In this document: piece by piece, positions 1-5,242 of the stretch
How positions within the stretch are numbered: position 1 is the first letter of the stretch
How the letters are laid out: each line of letters begins with the position of its first letter
DNA from: Flavobacteriaceae bacterium
GTDB taxonomy: Bacteria; Bacteroidota; Bacteroidia; Flavobacteriales; Flavobacteriaceae
Direction: 5' to 3'
Assembly (NCBI GenBank): GCA_013042825.1
Contig: JABDPL010000086.1
Location: 1 to 6,036, forward strand
DNA length: 6,036 bases
Notes under the pieces: generated by a model
Databases searched by the model: none
Seen by the model: only the letters and a program-made list of their open reading frames with translations
Told to the model about the DNA's origin: nothing
Made by a program: the position numbers and the translations under genes

Positions 1-110
1 GGGCTAATGACCGGACTCTGAATCAAGTTCAGAGTGACAAAGCCAAGGATCATCAGGGCTAATGACCGGACTCTGAATCAAGTTCAGAGTGACAAGGCTA
101 AGGATCATCA
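1..110. repeat. Two tandem 55-bp direct repeats with internal palindrome
   Basis: Two consecutive 55-base units (1-55 and 56-110) differ at only two positions (unit positions 41 and 44). Each contains a perfect 8-bp inverted repeat, ACTCTGAA / TTCAGAGT, with a 5-base loop TCAAG (arms 15-22 and 28-35; 70-77 and 83-90). Each unit can therefore form a compact hairpin in DNA or RNA. The array touches the window edge and may continue to the left. From memory, dispersed palindromic repeats of the type GTCA(C/T)TCTGAA...TTCAGA are frequent between genes in Flavobacteriia. Their REP-like nature is an inference. There is no coding potential on either strand. Confidence 0.93.
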
Positions 111-111
111 A

Positions 112-171
112 GGGTGATAACCGGACTCTGAATTCCCTGAATTAGATTTCTCCATTCAGGGTCAGAATGAC
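112..171. repeat. Third, divergent palindromic repeat unit
   Basis: This unit starts like the two 55-bp repeats: GGGTGATAACCGGACTCTGA resembles their first 20 bases. It then departs. An inner perfect 8-bp inverted repeat CCCTGAAT (135-142) / ATTCAGGG (154-161) encloses an 11-base loop. The outer arms ACTCTGA (125-131) and TCAGAAT (162-168) pair with a single mismatch, so the unit folds into one longer hairpin with a 3-base bulge. It reads as a composite of two related palindrome families, or as a repeat with a second palindrome inserted in its loop. It is one base out of register with the 55-bp period because of an extra A at 111. Confidence 0.75.
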
Positions 172-189
172 ATAACCTGCAGGTTGAAA

Positions 190-208
190 TTCGAATCCCG
201 AGCGGACA
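190..208 (+). other. Possible tRNA 3'-end remnant
   Basis: TTCGAATCCCGAGCGGACA looks like a T-loop (TTCGAAT), the 3' half of a T-stem and a seven-base acceptor 3' strand with an A discriminator, followed by an A-run. The 5' half of the T-stem that should precede it (about CGGG) is absent: the sequence there reads TTGAA. No tRNA body can be folded from the upstream repeat sequence. It may be a fragment left by recombination or integration at a tRNA gene, or chance. It is not a copy of the tRNA 3' end at 389-407, whose acceptor differs. Confidence 0.25.
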
Positions 209-226
209 CAAAAAAGCCACCGAATA

Positions 227-248
227 AGGGATTAATAAATTGATCCCT
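227..248. other. Stem-loop, 9 bp with tetraloop
   Basis: AGGGATTAA pairs with TTGATCCCT (one T-G wobble) around a four-base loop. No T-run follows directly on either strand. On the minus strand a run of six T begins about 12 bases downstream, which is too far for a standard intrinsic terminator. Its role is unknown. It could be a decayed terminator or a processing signal. Confidence 0.45.
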
Positions 249-346
249 ATTGCGACCAATTTTGCAAATACAAAATCCAACAACTTCGTTGTAAGATTCT
301 TTTATTTTTTTCGAGGACAAGACTAAAGTCTCGCCTCTCTTAAAAT

Positions 347-378
347 AAAAAAATCCAAACCTGAATGGTTTGGATTTT
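347..378 (-). terminator. Intrinsic terminator of the tRNA gene
   Basis: A perfect 12-bp inverted repeat, AAAATCCAAACC (350-361) and GGTTTGGATTTT (367-378), encloses a 5-base loop. Read on the minus strand the hairpin leads into a T-rich run (complement of the A-rich 341-353). It begins 10 bases after the tRNA discriminator base, so it ends the tRNA transcript and any read-through from folC. The strand is chosen from the T-run; on the plus strand only a few T lie within the stem itself. Confidence 0.9.
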
Positions 379-388
379 GTGCTTGAAG

Positions 389-463
389 TGGGCGCGAAGG
401 GATTCGAACCCCTGACCCCTTGGGTGCAAACCAAGTGCTCTGAACCAACTGAGCTACGCGCCC
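389..463 (-). tRNA. tRNA with anticodon UGC (alanine by anticodon)
   Basis: Read on the minus strand this is a full 75-nt cloverleaf. The acceptor GGGCGCG/CGCGCCC is all Watson-Crick. The D-arm is GCTC/GAGC with a 10-base loop. The anticodon stem CTTGG/CCAAG encloses the loop TTTGCAC (anticodon TGC at 428-426), followed by a 5-base variable region and a T-arm AGGGG-TTCGAAT-CCCTT. The discriminator is A, and no CCA is encoded. The anticodon reads GCA/GCG-type alanine codons. The odd feature is position 3:70, which is G:C; the G3:U70 wobble pair, the main identity element for alanyl-tRNA synthetase, is missing. The structure is certain; the amino acid assignment rests on the anticodon alone. 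Confidence 0.93.
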
Positions 464-477
464 TGAATACAGGTTTG

Positions 478-508
478 CAAATATAAGTTAGATTTTCATT
501 CTGGCAAA
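478..508 (-). promoter_or_regulatory. Bacteroidetes-type promoter of the tRNA gene
   Basis: On the minus strand TTTG (508-505) is followed after exactly 19 bases by TATATTTG (485-478). This matches the Bacteroidetes housekeeping promoter (TTTG at -33, TAnnTTTG at -7). Transcription would begin near 470-474, shortly before the mature tRNA 5' end at 463. The -33 box lies only 5 bases beyond the folC stop codon, so the promoter fills the folC-tRNA gap. Confidence 0.75.
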
Positions 509-512
509 TAAA

Positions 513-1745
513 TTACCTGAAATTCGGAAGCGCTTCAGCAACGACAAATGTGCTTCCACCGATGAAGATTAAGTCTTTAGTTTTTGCGTTCTTCTGAGCT
601 TTTTCCAAAGCATGCTTAACCGATTCACAGGCTTCACCACTTATACTGTTTTCATCAAAGAATTCTTGTAATTTCTCAACCGGCATGGCTCTTGGAATTT
701 GAGGTGAACAAAAATAATAGCAGGCATGTGCCGGAAATAAATCAACCACTCTCTTGAGGTCCTTATCAGCGACGAATCCAAGAATAATATGCAGTTTTCT
801 AAATCGTTCTTTTGCCAACTGATTCAGCACGCTACTCAATCCTTCCCTGTTATGTGCGGTGTCGCAAATAATCTTGGGGTTCTGCGCCAGCACCTCCCAC
901 CTGCCCCGTAATCCGGTGTTATGGACAACCTTCTTTAATCCGTTCCTGAGATGTTTATCGCTCACTTTCCAGCCGGATTTTATCAATTCTTTTATGGTAC
1001 ATACCGCAGTCCTGAGATTCTTTTGTTGGTAATGACCAAGGAGATCAGTATCATAGGAGTCTGAAACGCCATCCTGATCTGCAAAAACTATAGGTGCATG
1101 GCGATTACGGGATTTAGTGCTGAAGATCCGGACCAGTTCTTTTTGGGTCTCGCCTATTACCACTGGTATACCGTCCTTGATAATTCCTGCTTTTTCTCGG
1201 GCTATTTCCTCTAGAGTCGATCCTAGAAACTGCATATGGTCCATTCCAATATTCGTGATCACACTGATCTCTGGGATTATTATATTGGTGGAATCCAGCC
1301 TGCCACCAAGACCTACCTCAATAACAGCGATATCGACCTTTTTTTTGAAGAAGTAGTCGAAGGCCATACCAACGGTCATTTCAAAGAAAGACAAGGCATT
1401 CTTTTCAAAAAATTCCTTATTCGTCCTGATAAATTGAATTACAAATTGTTTACTGACAGGTTTTCCATTTATCCTGATGCGCTCGCGAAAATCGAGCATA
1501 TGGGGAGAGGTGTAAAGGCCCACCTTGTATCCGGCTTCCTGCAGAACCGAGGCCAGCATATGGCTGGTGGATCCTTTGCCGTTGGTCCCGGCGACATGAA
1601 CAGACTTGAACTTGCTTTCCGGATTTCCTAAATGTGATGCGAGTAATTGAATATTCTTGAGATCTGCCTTATATGCAGATTTCCCCTGGCTTTGATACAT
1701 CGGCAATTGGTTAAACATCCAATTAACGGTATCTGGATAATTCAT
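513..1745 (-). CDS. folC: Folylpolyglutamate synthase / dihydrofolate synthase
   Basis: A cytosolic Mur-ligase-family enzyme of 410 aa, a usual length. It adds glutamate to dihydropteroate and/or to reduced folates with ATP. Visible motifs: ATP-binding P-loop HVAGTNGKGST (50-60), SPH (80-82), EVGLGGRLDSTN (143-154), TNIGMDHMQFLG (164-175) with the metal-site histidine H170, and KAGIIK (185-190), whose first lysine corresponds to the carbamylated lysine of the family. The C-terminal ligase domain has GRWEV (281-285), DTAHN (295-299) and FIGGSTFVVAE (394-404). The P-loop, central and C-terminal ligase parts are all intact. The ATG at 1745 begins one base after the tonB stop, so translation is probably coupled to the exbB-exbD-tonB message. 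No hairpin terminator follows before the tRNA promoter. Whether both synthase activities are present cannot be told from sequence, but a single FolC in Bacteroidetes is normally annotated as bifunctional. Confidence 0.96.
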   Translation of the reverse strand: MNYPDTVNWMFNQLPMYQSQGKSAYKADLKNIQLLASHLGNPESKFKSVHVAGTNGKGSTSHMLASVLQEAGYKVGLYTSPHMLDFRERIRINGKPVSKQFVIQFIRTNKEFFEKNALSFFEMTVGMAFDYFFKKKVDIAVIEVGLGGRLDSTNIIIPEISVITNIGMDHMQFLGSTLEEIAREKAGIIKDGIPVVIGETQKELVRIFSTKSRNRHAPIVFADQDGVSDSYDTDLLGHYQQKNLRTAVCTIKELIKSGWKVSDKHLRNGLKKVVHNTGLRGRWEVLAQNPKIICDTAHNREGLSSVLNQLAKERFRKLHIILGFVADKDLKRVVDLFPAHACYYFCSPQIPRAMPVEKLQEFFDENSISGEACESVKHALEKAQKNAKTKDLIFIGGSTFVVAEALPNFR

Positions 1746-1746
1746 T

Positions 1747-2595
1747 CTATTGTGTTACGCTGAAATTAACAAGAACGAAGCCGATCTGTTTAGCCGGTGC
1801 ATCCTGATCGGCCGGCCATTTGTAAGACAAGGCCGTTTTTTTTGCAGCCTCGTAAAGGCAATACGCGCCGGTCGTTCCTTTTTTGCCTGGAATAGCATTT
1901 ACAACACGCCCACTGCGATCAACATGAATCTCTACAACCACTCGTCCCTCCTCGTCGCATTCAGGAACAAATTTCTCTCGTGTGGGCTTACCACGGCCAT
2001 TTAATCCGTAGCCTATACCGCCACTGCCACTACCCGGCTGCCCGAAATATGAAGGCGCATAGGGATCGCCATCGATCTGACCTTTGTCTCCTGCCTTATC
2101 ATCATCTCCCTCACTTCCAGATTCTGTTCCGTCTGATTTGCCAATACCACCGATGAGATCATCCAGGTTTTTCTTTTTAGCCTCCTGTTCCTTTCGCTCA
2201 CGTTCAATCCTTTCGGCTTCAGCCCTGGCCTTTGCTTCGGCTTCGGCCTTTTTCCTGGCTTCGGCTTCTTTTTGTTTTTTTAGGGCTATTTCCTCCTCAT
2301 TCTCTTCAGTTAGAACTTCCTCTTTTACAGGATCGCTTTTTACAGGTTCCGGTTGTGACTCCTGTATATTCGGTTTTTCATTAACCTGTATAGGTTCAGA
2401 TTTGATGGGTTCTTTTGGTTGCTGCTGACCGCTTCCGAAGTCAGTTGTTCCAAAATTCACAGCAATACCATATTCTTCGGGAGGATCCATGTATTTAGGA
2501 CCAACGATAAAAATAAGCAATAGGATGAGTAACCCGATCAATACTGTGAGCCGGGCAGAATCCTTTTCATGCTTTGTTTTGAAGTATCCGAACAT
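1747..2595 (-). CDS. TonB/TolA-like energy transducer protein
   Basis: 282 aa. A short cytoplasmic start with basic residues is followed by one membrane anchor (about 16-32, leucine/isoleucine-rich). A P/E/K-rich stretch (about 58-95) leads to a highly charged K/E/A/R helix likely to form a coiled coil (about 96-143). A glycine/serine/aspartate-rich linker follows (about 149-202), then a compact C-terminal domain (203-282) like the TonB C-terminal fold. C213 and C246 may form a periplasmic disulfide; I recall such cysteines in flavobacterial relatives. It would carry energy from the ExbB/ExbD motor to outer-membrane partners. The long charged helix resembles TolA, whereas E. coli TonB has a proline-rich spacer, so it could serve envelope-integrity (Tol-like) work or TonB-dependent uptake. 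The start follows the exbD stop by 2 bases; the stop precedes folC by one base. No symbol is assigned because the TonB/TolA choice is open. Confidence 0.9.
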   Translation of the reverse strand: MFGYFKTKHEKDSARLTVLIGLLILLLIFIVGPKYMDPPEEYGIAVNFGTTDFGSGQQQPKEPIKSEPIQVNEKPNIQESQPEPVKSDPVKEEVLTEENEEEIALKKQKEAEARKKAEAEAKARAEAERIERERKEQEAKKKNLDDLIGGIGKSDGTESGSEGDDDKAGDKGQIDGDPYAPSYFGQPGSGSGGIGYGLNGRGKPTREKFVPECDEEGRVVVEIHVDRSGRVVNAIPGKKGTTGAYCLYEAAKKTALSYKWPADQDAPAKQIGFVLVNFSVTQ

Positions 2596-2597
2596 CT

Positions 2598-2990
2598 TTA
2601 GTTTGGTCTTACCGCTAGGATCACCTTAAATTTATTTCTGTTGGCAATGTCCATAACCTTAACCACATTATCTACAGGAACCGATTTCTCAGCCCGCAAT
2701 ACGATCGTGGGTTTTGATTCATTTGAAAGCAAGGTTACCAATTCATTTTCAAGAACGCTTTCCCCTACGCGTTTCTGGTCGATATAGTAGGTCAGGTCTT
2801 TCTTGATACTAACCGATACCGATTTTTTATTTTCTGTCTTGCCACTCGCTTTTGGCAAAATGATATCAATCGCGTTCGTCGTGACCAAGGTCGAGGCCAG
2901 CATAAAGAAAATGAGTAAAAGGAATACGATGTCGGTCATAGACGCCATACTGAATTCCGGTTTCACCTTATTTCTTCCTCTAATATTCAT
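2598..2990 (-). CDS. exbD: ExbD/TolR-family biopolymer transport protein
   Basis: 130 aa, a usual size for this family. A short basic N-terminus is followed by a single membrane helix (about 19-38) beginning SMTDIVFLLLIFFML. D20 sits at the place of the proton-carrying aspartate of E. coli ExbD (D25). The helix leads to a periplasmic domain (about 40-130) starting NAIDIILPKA and containing the repeated pattern of short strands and helices typical of ExbD/TolR (ending MDIANRNKFKVILAVRPN). It forms the proton-conducting stator/rotor pair with ExbB, encoded 3 bases upstream, and acts on the transducer encoded 2 bases downstream. The start ATG at 2990 is the only one compatible with the basic N-terminus. 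Confidence 0.95.
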   Translation of the reverse strand: MNIRGRNKVKPEFSMASMTDIVFLLLIFFMLASTLVTTNAIDIILPKASGKTENKKSVSVSIKKDLTYYIDQKRVGESVLENELVTLLSNESKPTIVLRAEKSVPVDNVVKVMDIANRNKFKVILAVRPN

Positions 2991-2993
2991 AAT

Positions 2994-3698
2994 TTATACC
3001 GGTTCGTTCAAAAGATCAAGAAACTCTACCGAATTGGCCTCCATCTTGTGAATGACCAAATTCGTTCTGGCGACGAGATGATTATGTGCTATATAAGTTA
3101 TTATACCTACTATCAATCCCCCAACTGTCGTGGTCATAGCCGTGTAAAGGCCATCAGCCAACAATTTGATGTCGATCTGCCCACCGGAGTTCGCGATCTC
3201 GAATATCGATAATATCATTCCAATAACCGTTCCAAGAAATCCGATCATGGGTGCAGCTCCTGAAATCGTGGCCAGAATACTGATATTCCTTTCAAGGCCA
3301 TACACTTCCAGTCGACCGGCATTTTCGATGGCGATATTTATATCTTCAAGCGGACGACCGATTCGGGAAATTCCCTTATCGATAAGACGGGAAACAGGCG
3401 AATTTTGCTGTGCGCAAAGGATCTTGGCGGCCTCTACCTTTCCTGTGGATACATTATCCTTGATCTGGTTCATAAAATTGGGGTCTACTTTCGAGGCTGC
3501 TTTTATGGCGAAAAGCCTTTCAAAGTATATATAAGACGCTACCAGTAGCAGTATAAATAACAGGAAAATTATGAGCTGCCCTGCAATTCCACCACTTTGA
3601 ATCAATTCGATGATCGACAGGGTTCGTTCTACAGATTCATCATCTGTAAGCAACTCCACGTCCTCTTGCATAGAAATAACGAGTGCTGTTTTTAACAT
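2994..3698 (-). CDS. exbB: MotA/TolQ/ExbB-family proton channel protein
   Basis: 234 aa with three membrane helices: about 41-57; about 138-165 containing the signature GAAPMIGFLGTVIGMI; and about 183-205 containing LYTAMTTTVGGLIVGI. The large cytoplasmic part lies between helices 1 and 2, as in ExbB/TolQ. The conserved G/T/P residues of the second and third helices are present. It forms the oligomeric ring around ExbD that turns proton flow into work on the TonB/TolA-like protein. The start is uncertain between ATG 3698 (used here) and an internal ATG at residue 10 (3671); neither has a Shine-Dalgarno sequence, and the first gives an N-terminus like homologues I remember. The stop is followed after 3 bases by exbD. 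The 57-base gap upstream has at most a weak promoter. Confidence 0.95.
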   Translation of the reverse strand: MLKTALVISMQEDVELLTDDESVERTLSIIELIQSGGIAGQLIIFLLFILLLVASYIYFERLFAIKAASKVDPNFMNQIKDNVSTGKVEAAKILCAQQNSPVSRLIDKGISRIGRPLEDINIAIENAGRLEVYGLERNISILATISGAAPMIGFLGTVIGMILSIFEIANSGGQIDIKLLADGLYTAMTTTVGGLIVGIITYIAHNHLVARTNLVIHKMEANSVEFLDLLNEPV

Positions 3699-3723
3699 AC
3701 GTAATAGTTGTTAATTTTATTCT

Positions 3724-3731
3724 GAAATATA
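3724..3731 (-). promoter_or_regulatory. Weak -7-like element upstream of exbB
   Basis: On the minus strand TATATTTC lies in the nhaD-exbB gap, one base away from TAnnTTTG, and would give a short leader of roughly 20 bases before ATG 3698. No TTTG is seen about 19 bases upstream. The gap also shows no terminator hairpin after nhaD, so exbB may instead be read from the nhaD transcript. Confidence 0.25.
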
Positions 3732-3755
3732 ACGGTCAGATTCGCAATTTGGTAT

Positions 3756-5150
3756 CTAAAAGAAAAGTCTGGTAAGAAAGAATGTAATAGCCCCGGCAAT
3801 AAATCCAAGAGCGGCAAGCCAGGCTATCCTGCGCAAATACCAGAAGAAATCCATTTTTTCCATTCCCATGGCAACCACTCCTGCTGCAGAACCGATGATG
3901 AGCATACTTCCACCTGTTCCTGCTGAATAGGCTATGAAATGCCACAGCTGATCGTCAACAGGTTCGGAAAACATGCCAAGACTGGCAGCAACCAGAGGTA
4001 CATTATCGATAACTGCGGACCCAACTCCGAGCAATAAAATCACCAGGTCGGAAACGGCTGTACCCGCGATTTCCGATCCCAGCATGGGAATTACGTCCTG
4101 AAGATTTAAAGCAAAGGCAAATAATAGTCCCAGGGATTCCAGGGCAGCTACAGCCATCAATATTCCGAGGAAAAATAAAATACTCGGCATTTCTATCTTC
4201 GACAATGAATGATGTACCGGACTATGGTGCCCATGTGCATCATGATCATGACTTTCGATCGCTGTCATGCTGAATTTTGACGAACTATACAATTCTGCAA
4301 ATACAGCAACTACGCCCAGTGCGAACATCATTCCCACATAGGGTGGTAAATGCGTAACCGTTTTAAACACAGGCACGGAAATAATAGCACCTAAACCCAG
4401 GTAAAGCATGGTGGAGCTAAATTTCGATTTCGGCTTGTTATCCTCGTCCTGCGTGAGTTCAATCTCCCCTTTGAATGCCGGAAGAAATTGCGCGATAAAT
4501 ACAGGCACTATCATACATACAAGGGATGGAATGAAAAGGAATTTGATGAGGTTTAGGGTGGTGACTTTATCTCCGATCCAGAGCATTGTTGTTGTAACAT
4601 CTCCTATTGGTGACCAGGCGCCTCCCGCATTCGCGGCTATGATTATTAGTCCGGCATACCATATCCTCGCACTTCGCTCAGGTACTATCTTTTGTAAAAT
4701 CGAGATAAGCACAATAGTGGCTGTTAGGTTGTCGATTATAGCAGAAAGGATAAAGGCCATGATAGCAAAGAACCAAAGGATCTTCCGTTTGCTTTTGGTT
4801 TTAACAAAAGATTTTATCGTTGAAAAGCCGTCAAAATAATCGATGATCTCAACGATGGTCATAGCACCAAGCAAGAATACAAGAATCTCAGCTGTTTTAC
4901 CCAGGTGATGCAAAAGGGTCTCTTCCATCATATGCATCTTCTCCTCGTGTCCGTACAGATTGAACGTATCGATTAGCGCATGTTTACCGGAATCAAACCA
5001 TTGATCGAAGTCATCTATACCCAAGGAGATCATCGCCCAACTCAGCGCCATCATGATAAGCGCAGGAATAAGCTTATCTACTTTTATATTATGCTCGACA
5101 GTAATAGCCAGGTATCCGACAACGAAAATTATGACGATCAATGTTTCCAT
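3756..5150 (-). CDS. nhaD: NhaD-type Na+/H+ antiporter
   Basis: 464 aa, highly hydrophobic, with about a dozen membrane helices in two halves, as in the ion-transporter superfamily. Each half carries the paired Asp-Asn signature: IDNLTATI (139-146) followed by ANAGGAWSPIGDVTTTMLW (173-191), and VIDNVPLVAA (380-389) followed by GTGGSMLIIGSAAGVVAMG (411-429). These are the likely ion-binding sites. The protein would expel Na+ (and perhaps Li+) for H+ at the inner membrane, fitting a marine or salt-exposed host. A loop between the halves (about 300-314) is histidine-rich, HDHDAHGHHSPVHH, and may sense pH or bind metal. The start METLIVIIFVVGYLAITVEHN matches the family N-terminus as I remember it; the leader is AT-rich without Shine-Dalgarno. 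The gene lies between anmK (92 bases upstream) and exbB (57 bases downstream). Confidence 0.95.
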   Translation of the reverse strand: METLIVIIFVVGYLAITVEHNIKVDKLIPALIMMALSWAMISLGIDDFDQWFDSGKHALIDTFNLYGHEEKMHMMEETLLHHLGKTAEILVFLLGAMTIVEIIDYFDGFSTIKSFVKTKSKRKILWFFAIMAFILSAIIDNLTATIVLISILQKIVPERSARIWYAGLIIIAANAGGAWSPIGDVTTTMLWIGDKVTTLNLIKFLFIPSLVCMIVPVFIAQFLPAFKGEIELTQDEDNKPKSKFSSTMLYLGLGAIISVPVFKTVTHLPPYVGMMFALGVVAVFAELYSSSKFSMTAIESHDHDAHGHHSPVHHSLSKIEMPSILFFLGILMAVAALESLGLLFAFALNLQDVIPMLGSEIAGTAVSDLVILLLGVGSAVIDNVPLVAASLGMFSEPVDDQLWHFIAYSAGTGGSMLIIGSAAGVVAMGMEKMDFFWYLRRIAWLAALGFIAGAITFFLTRLFF

Positions 5151-5191
5151 AAACTTAGATATTGATTAGTTAGGCTGGGTATGCAGCTCAA

Positions 5192-5199
5192 CAAATATA
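5192..5199 (-). promoter_or_regulatory. TAnnTTTG -7 element upstream of nhaD
   Basis: On the minus strand TATATTTG is an exact match to the Bacteroidetes -7 box, in the anmK-nhaD gap, placing a start site about 35 bases before ATG 5150. A TTTG at the expected -33 distance is absent (the region reads AACTCAAAAG), so this half-site is less certain than the tRNA promoter. It could drive nhaD and, by read-through, exbB-exbD-tonB-folC. Confidence 0.5.
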
Positions 5200-5242
5200 A
5201 AAAACTATTGAACTTTTGAGTTAAAATTGGATTGTATTATGA

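Larger units (their letters stand above)
164..346. other. Gene-free AT-rich spacer with small hairpins
   Basis: No credible gene is seen here. Short open frames lack family resemblance, and one runs through the tRNA. Visible items: a perfect 12-bp palindrome AACCTGCAGGTT at 174-185; a tRNA-3'-end-like stretch at 190-208; a 9-bp hairpin at 227-248; a short ACAAC/GTTGT stem at 280-292 followed on the plus strand by a T-rich run (297-311); and an imperfect hairpin at 313-337 with GAGG/CCTC outer arms and AGACT/AGTCT inner arms. No promoter matching TTTG-N19-TAnnTTTG was found. The sequence TATTTGCAAA (270-261, minus) copies part of the tRNA promoter region but lacks the full motif. Confidence 0.6.

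Noticed and set aside
1..171. CRISPR array
   Set aside because: The 55-bp units are directly tandem with no variable spacers, only two complete units are present, and no cas gene is seen.
261..272. Second promoter using the repeated TTTGCAAATA sequence
   Set aside because: On the minus strand it reads TGTATTTG, not TAnnTTTG, has no TTTG 19 bases upstream, and leads into no gene.
98..283. Minus-strand open frame of 61 codons over the repeats and spacer
   Set aside because: It covers the palindromic repeat and spacer hairpins and is explained by chance openness.
162..434. Minus-strand open frame of 90 codons
   Set aside because: It runs through the anticodon and T-arms of the tRNA and through the terminator hairpin, and has no protein family character.
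1236..1631. Plus-strand open frame of 131 codons inside folC
   Set aside because: It lies fully antisense to well-conserved folC motifs and has no recognisable product; it is a shadow of the real gene.
2084..2428. Plus-strand serine/alanine/phenylalanine-rich open frame inside the transducer gene
   Set aside because: It is the antisense reading of the low-complexity K/E/A/R coiled-coil coding region, which leaves frames open by composition.
5200..5225. Terminator after anmK
   Set aside because: Only a 4-bp AACT/AGTT stem precedes a T-run; this is too weak to call.
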